A DNA stretch of 64,000 nucleotides, from positions 1 to 64,000 of the forward strand of contig JAPLRS010000041.1 of NCBI GenBank assembly GCA_026399015.1, read 5' to 3'. Below, one piece after another: positions 52,635 to 62,254 of this stretch. The notes beneath the pieces are model-generated. The model was not told where the DNA came from. It was given only the letters and a program-made list of their open reading frames with translations, and made no database searches. The translations under genes and the position numbers were made by a program. This DNA is from Methylococcales bacterium. GTDB lineage: Bacteria > Pseudomonadota > Gammaproteobacteria > Methylococcales > Methylomonadaceae. Numbering within the stretch: the first letter of the stretch is position 1; every line of letters starts with the position of its first letter.

Positions 52635-54934
52635 CCCGACAAATAATAAATTCTGCGCAGCAATTAGTATTAAAAAGCCAGGCTCGACAACTACAAAAAG
52701 CCGGCCTGATCCTATTTGCTTGTAGTTTTCTATTGGGTTTTAGTCATTTCTCTCAGGCAGTAGAAAACACACCTGAGACCCAAGAAAAAAGTGCGTCGCA
52801 ACATTCGATTACAAACACAAGCGCTGAAGATACAAAACTAATAGACGCCAAAAAACCAATTAAAAAAGCGCCTAAAGCCAGTAAGAAAAACCCAAAGACC
52901 GATACCATTGAACTTAAAGACATGGTTATTCGTGAAGATGCCCGCGCCAAAAACCTCATCGGAATTACCGGCTCAGCCTCGCAAGGAGAAGTTAACCAAG
53001 CCCAGTTTCAATATCGCCCACTGTCCAGAAATGGTGAGGTATTAGAAGTAGTACCCGGGGTTTTAGCAACCCAACACAGCGGTTCAGGTAAAGCCAACCA
53101 ATATTTTTTACGTGGTTTTAACTTAGACCACGGCACAGACTTTACTACTTATGTGGACGGCATTCCGATGAATATGCCAACTCATGCCCATGGCCAAGGT
53201 TACATGGATGTTAATAGTGTTATTCCCGAATTAGTAAAAAATATTGAATACGGTAAAGGACCTTATTATGCAGAGGTAGGGGATTTTTCTGCAGCAGGTT
53301 ATTCAAAGTTATTCAGCATGGATACGTTACCTAATGGGATTGCCAAATTTACGGCCGGTGAGTTTGATTATTACCGAACCCTAGTAGCAAACTCTCACAA
53401 GGTCGGTGAAGGTAACTTGCTGTACGGTGGTGAGTTCAATCTTTATAACGGTGTTTGGCAACAGCCCGAAGACTCTAAAAAGTTTAATGGCATGTTGCGT
53501 TATAGCATCGACAAAGATAATTGGGGGTCATCTATCAATGCTAAAGCTTATAACAATGCCTGGACTGCAACCAATCAGATTGCCCAAACCTCTATTGATA
53601 AAGGTGATCTAGGTCTTTATGGCACTATGGATCCAACAGATGGTGGCACAACTAACCGCTACAGTTTGTCGAGTAATATTTGGAACAAAGGCACAGGCTG
53701 GAAAAATGACGCGAATATTTACGCCCTTTATTCTGATGTTGATCTTTATTCAAACTTTACCGGCTATTTAGATAACCCCGTCACTGGCGACCAAATCCAT
53801 CAATTTGAGAAGCGCGTCCAAACCGGTGGCAATATTGAACATACTCGCTATAACAAATTGTTTAATATCGATATGGACAACAGCTACGGCTTACAATTTA
53901 GACATGATAGCATCATGAATGTTGGCCTAGACCATACCCAAAACAGACAATATTTAAGTACTGTGAGTCATGATGATGTTAGCCAAAGTACCGGTGGCGC
54001 TTACTTTAAAAACCAAACTTATTGGCATGAAAAAGTGCGCACTACGGTTGGTTTAAGAGGCGACTTTATCAATAATGATGTCACCGTATTGGATACTACT
54101 ACTCATAATCCACTGATAAATGCCGGCAATTCTGGCACATCTGGCCAAGGTGTGTTTAGTCCAAAAGTTGGCTTAGTATTAGGCCCTTGGCACAACACTG
54201 AATACTTTGTAAATGGCGGTTATGGTTATCATTCAAATGATGCCAGAGGTACTACCTTACAATTTAATCCCAGTGATGGTAATGCATTAGGTGCAAATTC
54301 AAGACGTATTTCGCCTATGGCTCAATCACGTGGTGCAGAAACAGGTATTCGCAGTAATTTTATTAAAAACTTAAACAGTACCATCGCATTTTGGTGGTTA
54401 GAAAGTAGCCAAGAACTTGTCTTTAAGGGTGACCAAGGCAATACCGAAATTAATGGCAAATCTAATCGTTATGGTGTTGAATTTACTAACTACTACAAAG
54501 CGACAGAATGGTTAACTTTAGATGCCGATTTTGCGTTTACCTCTGCACACTTTGCTCAAACCCCTGTGGGTGAAACAAACAGTTACATCCCTAATTCAGT
54601 AGGAAGAGTGATTACCACCGGCGCTACTGTAGTCGCACCCAACGGCTTATTTGGTTCAGTGCGCTTACGACACTTTGGTGAAGTACCGTTGGATAAATCC
54701 GGTTCATTTTGGGCAGGTGATACCACCATTGTTAACTTAAGCTCCGGTTATCAACAAAAACGCTTTAAGCTTGAAATTGATGTGTTTAATATTTTTGGCT
54801 CCAACGCCAATGACATAGCCTACGCTTATGACTATCGCTATCCATCTGGCGCAGGTACTGATCCTCAATATGGCATTATGAAGCACCCTGTTGAACCCAG
54901 AATGGTGAGAGGCACCATCACTGTTAATTTTTAA
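52631..54934 (+). CDS. TonB-dependent outer-membrane receptor
   Basis: Plug GEVLEVVPGVLATQHSGSGKANQYFLRGFNLDHGTDFTTYVDGIPMNMPTHAHGQGYMDVNSVIPELVKNIEYGKGPYYAEVGDFSAAG; C-terminal beta strand ending in F (GTITVNF); start overlaps the upstream stop (ATGA). Confidence 0.95.
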   Translation: MTRQIINSAQQLVLKSQARQLQKAGLILFACSFLLGFSHFSQAVENTPETQEKSASQHSITNTSAEDTKLIDAKKPIKKAPKASKKNPKTDTIELKDMVIREDARAKNLIGITGSASQGEVNQAQFQYRPLSRNGEVLEVVPGVLATQHSGSGKANQYFLRGFNLDHGTDFTTYVDGIPMNMPTHAHGQGYMDVNSVIPELVKNIEYGKGPYYAEVGDFSAAGYSKLFSMDTLPNGIAKFTAGEFDYYRTLVANSHKVGEGNLLYGGEFNLYNGVWQQPEDSKKFNGMLRYSIDKDNWGSSINAKAYNNAWTATNQIAQTSIDKGDLGLYGTMDPTDGGTTNRYSLSSNIWNKGTGWKNDANIYALYSDVDLYSNFTGYLDNPVTGDQIHQFEKRVQTGGNIEHTRYNKLFNIDMDNSYGLQFRHDSIMNVGLDHTQNRQYLSTVSHDDVSQSTGGAYFKNQTYWHEKVRTTVGLRGDFINNDVTVLDTTTHNPLINAGNSGTSGQGVFSPKVGLVLGPWHNTEYFVNGGYGYHSNDARGTTLQFNPSDGNALGANSRRISPMAQSRGAETGIRSNFIKNLNSTIAFWWLESSQELVFKGDQGNTEINGKSNRYGVEFTNYYKATEWLTLDADFAFTSAHFAQTPVGETNSYIPNSVGRVITTGATVVAPNGLFGSVRLRHFGEVPLDKSGSFWAGDTTIVNLSSGYQQKRFKLEIDVFNIFGSNANDIAYAYDYRYPSGAGTDPQYGIMKHPVEPRMVRGTITVNF

Positions 54935-54935
54935 G

Positions 54936-55688
54936 ATGACCTCAAATAACATGTCACTAATAAAAACAGCTCAATTTGATAACGTGAGTTTTAACCCTCT
55001 CGTTTCTAAAAAGAAACAGCACATAATTGCCAGCAGCACTTTTGGTGTGGTTGTGTTGTTACACCTTTGCGTGGCCATTTATTTGATAAAGCGCCCTGAG
55101 GTTAAAGAGGTAAAGCCTATCTTTACCATGGCCGTGGAAATGACTAATGCCCAAAAAACTGAGACAAAAACAGTCACTCCACCTGCGCCACCGGTTATAA
55201 AAGCGCCCGAAAAGCCTAAACCTATTAAGCCGCAACCCATTATTAAAAAAACGGAACCTGTTTTGCCAAAAGCAAAAGAGGCTGAACCAATCCCCATGGC
55301 CACAAAAACACCTGTTGCTTCACCACCGGTATCAACACCCTCCCCAGTAACGCCATCTAGTTCGGTCAGCGCCACACCGACCAGCAATAAAGCAAACACA
55401 TCGACACCTACTGTCAGTTCGGGGGTAGTTCCTATTTCACGCGTAGAAGCAGAATACCCGGCTATTGCAAAACGCCGAGAAATAGAAGGTTGGGTAAAAA
55501 TTGAATTTTCTATTACGCCAGATGGCTCTGTTGAAAATGCCGTTGTTGTTGATGCAGAACCAGAAAACATCTTTAACGAATCTGCACTAACAGCCATTGA
55601 ACAATGGAAATTTAAAGGAAAAATCGTGGATGGCGTCGCAGTCAGTCAGCGCGCAGTTCAGAAACTCCAATTTAAACTTGAACACTAA
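54936..55688 (+). CDS. TonB energy transducer
   Basis: N-terminal TM, Pro/Lys-rich spacer KPKPIKPQPIIKKTEPVLPKAK, C-terminal YPAIAKRREIEGWVKIEFSITPDGSVENAVVVDAEP. Confidence 0.93.
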   Translation: MTSNNMSLIKTAQFDNVSFNPLVSKKKQHIIASSTFGVVVLLHLCVAIYLIKRPEVKEVKPIFTMAVEMTNAQKTETKTVTPPAPPVIKAPEKPKPIKPQPIIKKTEPVLPKAKEAEPIPMATKTPVASPPVSTPSPVTPSSSVSATPTSNKANTSTPTVSSGVVPISRVEAEYPAIAKRREIEGWVKIEFSITPDGSVENAVVVDAEPENIFNESALTAIEQWKFKGKIVDGVAVSQRAVQKLQFKLEH

Positions 55689-55722
55689 CTCTTAAAAATC
55701 TCTCACTAAGGAAAATAATCAC

Positions 55723-56376
55723 ATGCTTGATAACATTTCACCTCAAATCATCATAGACGGCACACTCTATACGCTGATCTTTTTTTCAGTGGTTACTTGG
55801 ACGCTTATTCTCTTTAAGACTTGGCAATTTATGCATAATGAGCGTTGCAACAAACGCTTCGAAGCTGACTTTTGGCGTCTTGCAGATTTAAAACAACTTA
55901 AAAACTTACCTGCAGAAATAGCTTTAGGTACTAAAGCGCGTCTTGCTTATATTGGTACTACTTGGTTAGAAGAAAACCAACAATCTGCCGGCAAACAACT
56001 TAAACATACGGGCGATATCACGGAATTATTAGAACAAGAATTACGCGGCCAATTACAAAAAGAACAACACTCATTAGAAAATGGCTTAACCCTATTAGCC
56101 AGTATTGGTAGTACTGCGCCATTTGTGGGTTTATTTGGTACGGTTTTAGGTATTATGCATGCCATGCATGAAATTACTGCAAGTGGTTCAACGAGTTTAG
56201 ATGTTGTCGCTGGCCCAATTGGTGATGCCTTAGTGGCTACGGCAATTGGTATTGCGGTGGCGGTTCCTGCAGTATTAGCTTATAACTTTGCCCTTCGCCA
56301 ATTAAAAATTCAACGCTCTGATATGGAAAACTTTGTCGCTACTTTTATGACAGTAGCTCTTACCAACAAAAGTTAA
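55723..56376 (+). CDS. exbB: MotA/TolQ/ExbB proton channel family protein
   Basis: GLTLLASIGSTAPFVGLFGTVLGIMHAMHEI...GPIGDALVATAIGIAVAVPAVLAYN. Confidence 0.94.
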   Translation: MLDNISPQIIIDGTLYTLIFFSVVTWTLILFKTWQFMHNERCNKRFEADFWRLADLKQLKNLPAEIALGTKARLAYIGTTWLEENQQSAGKQLKHTGDITELLEQELRGQLQKEQHSLENGLTLLASIGSTAPFVGLFGTVLGIMHAMHEITASGSTSLDVVAGPIGDALVATAIGIAVAVPAVLAYNFALRQLKIQRSDMENFVATFMTVALTNKS

Positions 56377-56388
56377 TAGGACTGAATC

Positions 56389-56799
56389 ATGGCTTTTAAA
56401 CCACAATCAGAAGATGAAAGCGCTTTAAGTGATATTAACGTGACGCCTCTTGTAGATGTCATGTTGGTACTGGTGATTATTTTATTAGTCACGGCGCCGC
56501 TACTGACGCAATCCGTGCATGTTAGTTTACCTAAAACAACCCAAACCACCGCTGATATCCATAAACAGCCCTTACAATTAGGTATTGATGCTCAAGGCGC
56601 TATTACGCTAAATAAAACCTCCATTACGGACTTAGGGGCGCTTGAAAGTAATTTAAAAACAGAACTAGAAAAAGACCCAGAAATTAGCGTACATTTATAC
56701 GCTGATAAAGCGGTTGTTTATGAAAAACTTGCGCAAGTCATGGCCACAGTTCAACATGTTGGTATTACTAAAATGGCATTTGTTTCAATAGAACAATAA
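56389..56799 (+). CDS. exbD: ExbD/TolR biopolymer transport protein
   Basis: LSDINVTPLVDVMLVLVIILLVTAPLLTQSVHVSLPK. Confidence 0.94.
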   Translation: MAFKPQSEDESALSDINVTPLVDVMLVLVIILLVTAPLLTQSVHVSLPKTTQTTADIHKQPLQLGIDAQGAITLNKTSITDLGALESNLKTELEKDPEISVHLYADKAVVYEKLAQVMATVQHVGITKMAFVSIEQ

Positions 56800-56838
56800 T
56801 ATGTTTTAACTGCTCTGAAACAGAGGGGCAACTTATAC

Positions 56839-56865
56839 AAACGCAGGTTTAAATCACCTGCGTTT
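56839..56865. terminator. Bidirectional terminator-like hairpin between convergent genes
   Basis: aaacgcaggt / acctgcgttt perfect 10-bp stem, 7-nt loop, between exbD (+) and the 56871 gene (-). Confidence 0.7.
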
Positions 56866-56870
56866 AAATT

Positions 56871-57062
56871 CTATTTCTTTTTTGATTTGGAATCAGGCTT
56901 GGGTTTTGGCTCAGGTAGCAACAAATCTGCTTTAAGCAACTTAAATACAGCTACACAGCCTTCACAACAAAATATTTTTTCGCCCTGCTTGGTTGGCATG
57001 GTGAACAATACTATTTGTATAGGTAAACCGCAAAGACTACAATCTTTAGTTGTATCAGTCAT
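56871..57062 (-). CDS. Stand-alone heavy-metal-binding domain as found at the N-terminus of CcoI-type P-type ATPases
   Basis: DCSLCGLPIQ...EKIFCCEGCVAVFKLLKADLL: CxxC plus CCxGC; Lys/Pro-rich tail. Confidence 0.75.
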   Translation of the reverse strand: MTDTTKDCSLCGLPIQIVLFTMPTKQGEKIFCCEGCVAVFKLLKADLLLPEPKPKPDSKSKKK

Positions 57063-57131
57063 ATATGATTAATATCATTACAAGATAACCGTGTATCATA
57101 TCAAAATTTAAATTCAACTACAAACCCACCC

Positions 57132-58313
57132 ATGACAGTCATAGCTAACCTTGAATATTTGCACAACGACATGCGTCAATGGCGTCAACATTTGCATCAA
57201 TTTCCTGAAACTGCCTTTGAAGAAACTCAAACCGCACAATTTATTGCGGACAAACTTACTAGCTTTGGACTAGAAGTGCACCAAGGCCTAGGAAAAACTG
57301 GAGTAGTTGCGACACTATCAGTAGGTAACAGCCATAAAAAAATTGCCTTACGCGCTGACATTGATGCCCTATTTATCCAAGAACAAAACACCTTTGCTCA
57401 TAAGTCCTGTCATGAAGGCAAAATGCACGCCTGCGGTCATGATGGACATTCTGCGATGTTATTAGGTGCCGCTCAATATCTATCTAAACATAAAAATTTT
57501 GACGGTACGGTGTATTTTATTTTTCAACCTGCCGAAGAAGGTCGAGCAGGTGCAAAAGAAATGATATCTGATGGCCTGTTTGAGCAATTTCCTGCCGATT
57601 GCGTCTTTGGTATGCACAATTTTCCAGACATTCCAGCCGGTCACTTTGCGGTAAAAACCGGGGCAATGATGGCCTCTTTTGACTGTTTTGAAATCACCCT
57701 CACTGGACTAGCTACACATGCTGCCATGCCACACTTAGGTAATGATGCCATTTTAGCCGCAGCACAATTAATCACCGCGATACAAAGCATCGTCAGTCGA
57801 AATGTAAATCCAGCCGACGCGGCCGTCGTTAGTATTACCCAAGTACATGCCGGTAATACTTGGAATGCCATTCCAGAAACCGTCGTACTAAGAGGTACTT
57901 TTAGATGCTTTAGCCATACGGTAAAAACCTTAATTGCCGATAAATTAACACATCTGGTTCAGCATATTTGTACCAGTTTTGAAATTAATTCAACACTCGT
58001 TTTTAATCCAGAAAACGCGGGTTATCCAGTGACTTTTAATACCGAAACTGAAACCGCTATCGCCTTGCAAGCAGCCAGAGCTATTGCTGGTACTGAGGGA
58101 GTGAATACTAACCCCACACCGAGCATGGGGTCTGAAGATTTTGCTTTTATGTTGCAAGAAAGACCCGGTTGCTATCTTTGGATAGGCAATGGATCTTCTG
58201 AAAATAGTTGTTTACTGCATAACCCGCATTATGATTTTAATGACGAGATCTTAACTATCGGTGCGGCTTATTGGGTTAAATTAGTGGAGATTACTTTAGG
58301 CTCTAAGGCTTAG
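57132..58313 (+). CDS. M20-family amidohydrolase (hippurate hydrolase/carboxypeptidase-like)
   Basis: RQHLHQFPETAFEETQTAQFIADKL, MHACGHDGHSAMLLGAAQYL, PAEEGRAGAKEMI, PSMGSEDFAFML. Confidence 0.93.
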   Translation: MTVIANLEYLHNDMRQWRQHLHQFPETAFEETQTAQFIADKLTSFGLEVHQGLGKTGVVATLSVGNSHKKIALRADIDALFIQEQNTFAHKSCHEGKMHACGHDGHSAMLLGAAQYLSKHKNFDGTVYFIFQPAEEGRAGAKEMISDGLFEQFPADCVFGMHNFPDIPAGHFAVKTGAMMASFDCFEITLTGLATHAAMPHLGNDAILAAAQLITAIQSIVSRNVNPADAAVVSITQVHAGNTWNAIPETVVLRGTFRCFSHTVKTLIADKLTHLVQHICTSFEINSTLVFNPENAGYPVTFNTETETAIALQAARAIAGTEGVNTNPTPSMGSEDFAFMLQERPGCYLWIGNGSSENSCLLHNPHYDFNDEILTIGAAYWVKLVEITLGSKA

Positions 58314-58908
58314 GTTCGAACAACATGTGCGCCATTTTTTTAGCTTTAGTCTTTAAATAACCTACATTCTCATCATGAGCCACAACTTGCACCGGAATAC
58401 GCCCAGTCACATTGATACCTAACTTGGTTAAAGACTCCATTTTCTCAGGATTATTAGTTAACACTCTGACAGACTTTACTTGCAAGCTTCCAAGTATCAA
58501 GCCTGCAATGTTATATTCTCTTTCATCTGCTAAATAACCCAAATGGATATTGGCATCAACGGTGTCCATACCTTCGTCTTGTAAGTTATAAGCCTGTAGC
58601 TTCTTTAACAAGCCAATACCACGACCTTCTTGACGTAGATAGATTAAAACACCGTAACCTAAATCATTAATCAGTTGCATGGCCATCGCTAATTGCTCAC
58701 CGCAATCACAGCGTCTTGAGCCTAAAACATCGCCAGTAAAACACTCGGAATGTATACGCACGGGCACATCGTCTTTATTCGCTACATCGCCTTTTACCAA
58801 AGCCATGTGCTCTTTATTATCAATTGTATTACTGTAGTAATGTAAGACAAACTCACCTTGTTCAGTGGGGAGTCTGGTCTGAACTAAATCTTCTACCTGT
58901 TCTATCAC
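58303..58908 (-). CDS. ribA: GTP cyclohydrolase II
   Basis: VRIHSECFTGDVLGSRRCDCGEQL, YLRQEGRGIGLLKKLQAYNLQD. Confidence 0.95.
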   Translation of the reverse strand: MIEQVEDLVQTRLPTEQGEFVLHYYSNTIDNKEHMALVKGDVANKDDVPVRIHSECFTGDVLGSRRCDCGEQLAMAMQLINDLGYGVLIYLRQEGRGIGLLKKLQAYNLQDEGMDTVDANIHLGYLADEREYNIAGLILGSLQVKSVRVLTNNPEKMESLTKLGINVTGRIPVQVVAHDENVGYLKTKAKKMAHMLFEPKP

Positions 58909-59063
58909 TTTTATAAAAATCCAAATACTGTTACCCAGAACTCTTGGGCAAAAATAAAAACTTGCTTGTTAAGGCTATTTTACACGACAGATAAGATTAA
59001 TGTTGATGAAGCTTTATATCTCGCTGTAATATTCAGCAACTTAATTTACACCCTGAAAGCATT

Positions 59064-59681
59064 ATGAAAACAGACAGTGACTTAATTAAAAAGAAATATG
59101 ACCGTATTGCACCTTATTTTGAAATGATGGAAGCAATGATGGAAGGCTTGTTTTTTAGGTCTTGGCGTAAAAAACTCTGGTCGAAAGTTGAAGGCCATCA
59201 TATTCTTGAAGTAGGCGTAGGCACAGGTAAAAACTTTGAGTATTACCCAGATGAAGCGCGGATTACTGCGATTGATTTTAGTACAGAAATGCTCAAGCTG
59301 GCTAAAGATAGACAAACTAAGAAAGCCATAAAGGTTGACCTAGACCTAATGGATATTCAAACACTCGCGTTTGCCAATAATAGCTTTGATACGGTGATTG
59401 CTAGCTTTGTGTTTTGCTCTGTTCCGCAACCGCTTAAGGGCTTAAAAGAACTGCATCGGGTTTGCAAGCCAGGTGGGCAAGTATTATTACTGGAGCATGT
59501 GATTAGCAGCAACGCTTTATTAGCTAAACTCATGAACTTTATTAACCCCATCGTGCTTAACTTAGTTGGCGCTAATATAAATAGAAATACCCTAAGAAAC
59601 GTTAAAGCCGCTGGCTTCGCTTGGGTGCGTGTTGACCAACGCAGCAGTCATTTAATTAAATTAATTGAAGCTAGAAAATAA
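59064..59681 (+). CDS. Class I SAM-dependent methyltransferase (PmtA/UbiE-like)
   Basis: HHILEVGVGTGKNFEYYPDEARITAIDFSTEMLKLAK; LKELHRVCKPGGQVLLLEHV. Confidence 0.88.
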   Translation: MKTDSDLIKKKYDRIAPYFEMMEAMMEGLFFRSWRKKLWSKVEGHHILEVGVGTGKNFEYYPDEARITAIDFSTEMLKLAKDRQTKKAIKVDLDLMDIQTLAFANNSFDTVIASFVFCSVPQPLKGLKELHRVCKPGGQVLLLEHVISSNALLAKLMNFINPIVLNLVGANINRNTLRNVKAAGFAWVRVDQRSSHLIKLIEARK

Positions 59682-59684
59682 GCC

Positions 59685-60887
59685 TTAAAGCGCTTTTAAA
59701 CGCTCAGCGATTAAAGCCATTAACTGCTCTGCTAGTTGAGCTTTATCTGTCATAGGTAAAGACTTATCACCAGTAGCCCAAAAAACTTGCAGGGCATTTT
59801 CTTCACTATCAAACCCGCCTTGCTCTTGACCCACCCAGTTTGCTGCAATCATATCTAAATTTTTTCTAGTTAACTTATCGCGTGCATAGGTCTCAAGATC
59901 GTGTGTTTCTGCGGCAAATCCTACTGTAAAAGGCCGAGGCGTATGCGCCGCTACATCCGCCAAGATATCTTTATTTTTTTGCAGTACTAAGGTTAATTGC
60001 TCGGCTTGTTTTTTAATCTTCTCAGGCTGAGTCAGCACTGGGCTGTAATCCGCTACCGCTGCAGCACCGATATATATGCCATGCGTTGCGACCTTTGACA
60101 TCACCGCTTGATACATTTCCTCGGCTGTTGTTACTTTAATTAAATCAACACCAGCGGGGGCAGATAAAGCAACGGGGCCACTTATTAAGCTTACATCTGC
60201 ACCGGCTTTTAACGCAGCAGTCGCTAATGCGTAACCCATTTTTCCTGAACTACGATTGGTTAGGTAACGCACCGGGTCCAATGGCTCACAAGTAGGTCCA
60301 GCACTAATTAATACTTTATGCCCCGCTAAATAGGGTTCAATTGTTGCGACGGCAATTTCAGCATACGCTAAGACATCTGCACAAATAGCCGCCGGTTCAG
60401 ACATGCGACCATAACCTGTTTCGCCACACGCTTGGTCACCTTGTTCTGGGCCAATAAACTTAACGCCATGGCGGTGTAATGTCTGTATGTTTTCTTGAGT
60501 GACTACTTTATTCCACATCGACTGGTTCATAGCTGGCGCCACATAAACCGGACAAGTAGCCGCTAAATAGAGGGTCGATAATAAATCATCTGCTAAACCA
60601 TGCGCTAATTTTGCTAAGGTATTAGCAGTCGCAGGAGCGATCAATAACACATCCGCCCAACGCGCCAAACTAATATGACCCATGGCATTTTCTACATCGG
60701 CATCTAACAACTCTGTATGGACAGGATTTCCTGACAAGGCTTGAAATGTTAACGGACTGATAAATTGCATTGCTGATTTTGTCATCACCACTTGCACTTC
60801 AGCACCTTGTTTTCTTAATAAGCGCACTAATTCAGCTGACTTATAAGCCGCAATACCCCCAGTAACACCCAATAAAATACGCTTCAA
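59685..60887 (-). CDS. coaBC: Bifunctional phosphopantothenoylcysteine decarboxylase/phosphopantothenate-cysteine ligase
   Basis: LLGVTGGIAAYKSAELVRLLRKQGAEV, VAPAMNQSMW, VLISAGPTCEPLDPVRYLTNRSSGKMGYALA. Confidence 0.95.
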   Translation of the reverse strand: MKRILLGVTGGIAAYKSAELVRLLRKQGAEVQVVMTKSAMQFISPLTFQALSGNPVHTELLDADVENAMGHISLARWADVLLIAPATANTLAKLAHGLADDLLSTLYLAATCPVYVAPAMNQSMWNKVVTQENIQTLHRHGVKFIGPEQGDQACGETGYGRMSEPAAICADVLAYAEIAVATIEPYLAGHKVLISAGPTCEPLDPVRYLTNRSSGKMGYALATAALKAGADVSLISGPVALSAPAGVDLIKVTTAEEMYQAVMSKVATHGIYIGAAAVADYSPVLTQPEKIKKQAEQLTLVLQKNKDILADVAAHTPRPFTVGFAAETHDLETYARDKLTRKNLDMIAANWVGQEQGGFDSEENALQVFWATGDKSLPMTDKAQLAEQLMALIAERLKAL

Positions 60888-60928
60888 AACTTTACCTTTA
60901 ATTATAAAATCGATTTAATACAACGCGC

Positions 60929-62164
60929 TTAAGACAATACCCAGGCTATTTGCTTGGGTAAACAAACCGTTTTAAGATCATAATTTGCAATAACAAACTC
61001 GCGGGCATTTGCTCCTAAACGTTGTCTCGCGGCTTCATCATCTAATAAGTTACACACCTGATCAGTTAAACCGTTTATATCAAAAAAATCCACCAAGCGC
61101 CCCGTTTGATCATGCTCTATCGCTTCATGCAAAGGTTTTGTATCACTCGCCACAATCGCACAACCTGCACTCATGGCCTCTAACAAACTCCAACTTAAGA
61201 CAAAAGGATAGGTTAAATAAATGTGTACCGTCGAAAGTTGTAACAAAGATACAAAAACCGGATAACTCACTTTACCCAAAAAATGTACCCGTTGCCAATC
61301 ATTATCACTGATTAAAGGCCGCACTTCTTTAGCATAGATTTCTTTCCAGGATTGATCAGATTTTGGTTTCATACTGTAACTAACATCATCCCCACCTACG
61401 ATTAACACCAGAGCATTGGGGCGGCGCTTAAGCAATTCTGGTAAAGCACGCATGAATATATGGTAACCACGTAAAGGCTCTAAATTACGATTAAAAAATG
61501 TAATTATCTCATCCGCTTTTGTTAACTGACGTGCGCCTTCGGGATTATTTAAGGACAGACTCACGCTCGCATTTGGCGTGACGGCATTGGTATCAATACC
61601 ATCATGAATAACGGTAATTTTTTTGCGAAACGCATCTGGAAAAGTACTTGCTTGCCACTGGGTAGGTGAAATACCCGCATCAGCAATCTCAAAGTGCAAT
61701 AGGTTATTCGCATTTTTTAAACGCACTCGACACATAACATCTTGATCTGCGTTTTCAAACTCTGGATCAAAGCCGACATCAGCGCCCTTTGCATGATAAT
61801 AAAATTCGCTATAAATCTTTAACTTTGCATCTGGCCATACGTCTTTAATAAACAGACTTTCACCCCAACCCGGGTGTGCAATGATTACATCAGGATAAAA
61901 CCCAGCGGCTTTCATTTTTAATGCCGCTCTAAAACACGCTTCACCGCGAATAGTTTTAGTCTCAAAATCACCAGCCCATGGATGCACATTTGGCGTTGAG
62001 CCTTTTTGACTAGAATAAGACACTAACTTAACGCCTTGCCAGTCTTTTGCGCCCATATCCCGCATTGCCATAGCAACTACCGTGTGCTTAGGATCGGCAG
62101 CTAAAGCCGGTGCCAAATGTTTAAATTGTCCGGGGAAATTCTGATGAATAAAGAGAATGTTCAT
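60929..62164 (-). CDS. Glycosyltransferase family 4 protein
   Basis: MNILFIHQNFPGQFKHLAPALA, VIIAHPGWGESLFIKDVWPDAKLKIYSEFYYHAKGAD, SWSLLEAMSAGCAIVASDTKPLHEAI. Confidence 0.88.
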   Translation of the reverse strand: MNILFIHQNFPGQFKHLAPALAADPKHTVVAMAMRDMGAKDWQGVKLVSYSSQKGSTPNVHPWAGDFETKTIRGEACFRAALKMKAAGFYPDVIIAHPGWGESLFIKDVWPDAKLKIYSEFYYHAKGADVGFDPEFENADQDVMCRVRLKNANNLLHFEIADAGISPTQWQASTFPDAFRKKITVIHDGIDTNAVTPNASVSLSLNNPEGARQLTKADEIITFFNRNLEPLRGYHIFMRALPELLKRRPNALVLIVGGDDVSYSMKPKSDQSWKEIYAKEVRPLISDNDWQRVHFLGKVSYPVFVSLLQLSTVHIYLTYPFVLSWSLLEAMSAGCAIVASDTKPLHEAIEHDQTGRLVDFFDINGLTDQVCNLLDDEAARQRLGANAREFVIANYDLKTVCLPKQIAWVLS

Positions 62165-62254
62165 AGATACAAAAGTGATTAAATACTAAGAGATTAATTT
62201 TAAAAACATAATTAATAACGGCATTCTATTGCATCGCATAAGCACTCCACAACA

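Noticed and set aside
55079-55597. 172-aa minus-strand ORF
   Set aside because: Lies fully antisense to the Pro/Lys-rich part of tonB, whose composition leaves the opposite strand open; no family resemblance.
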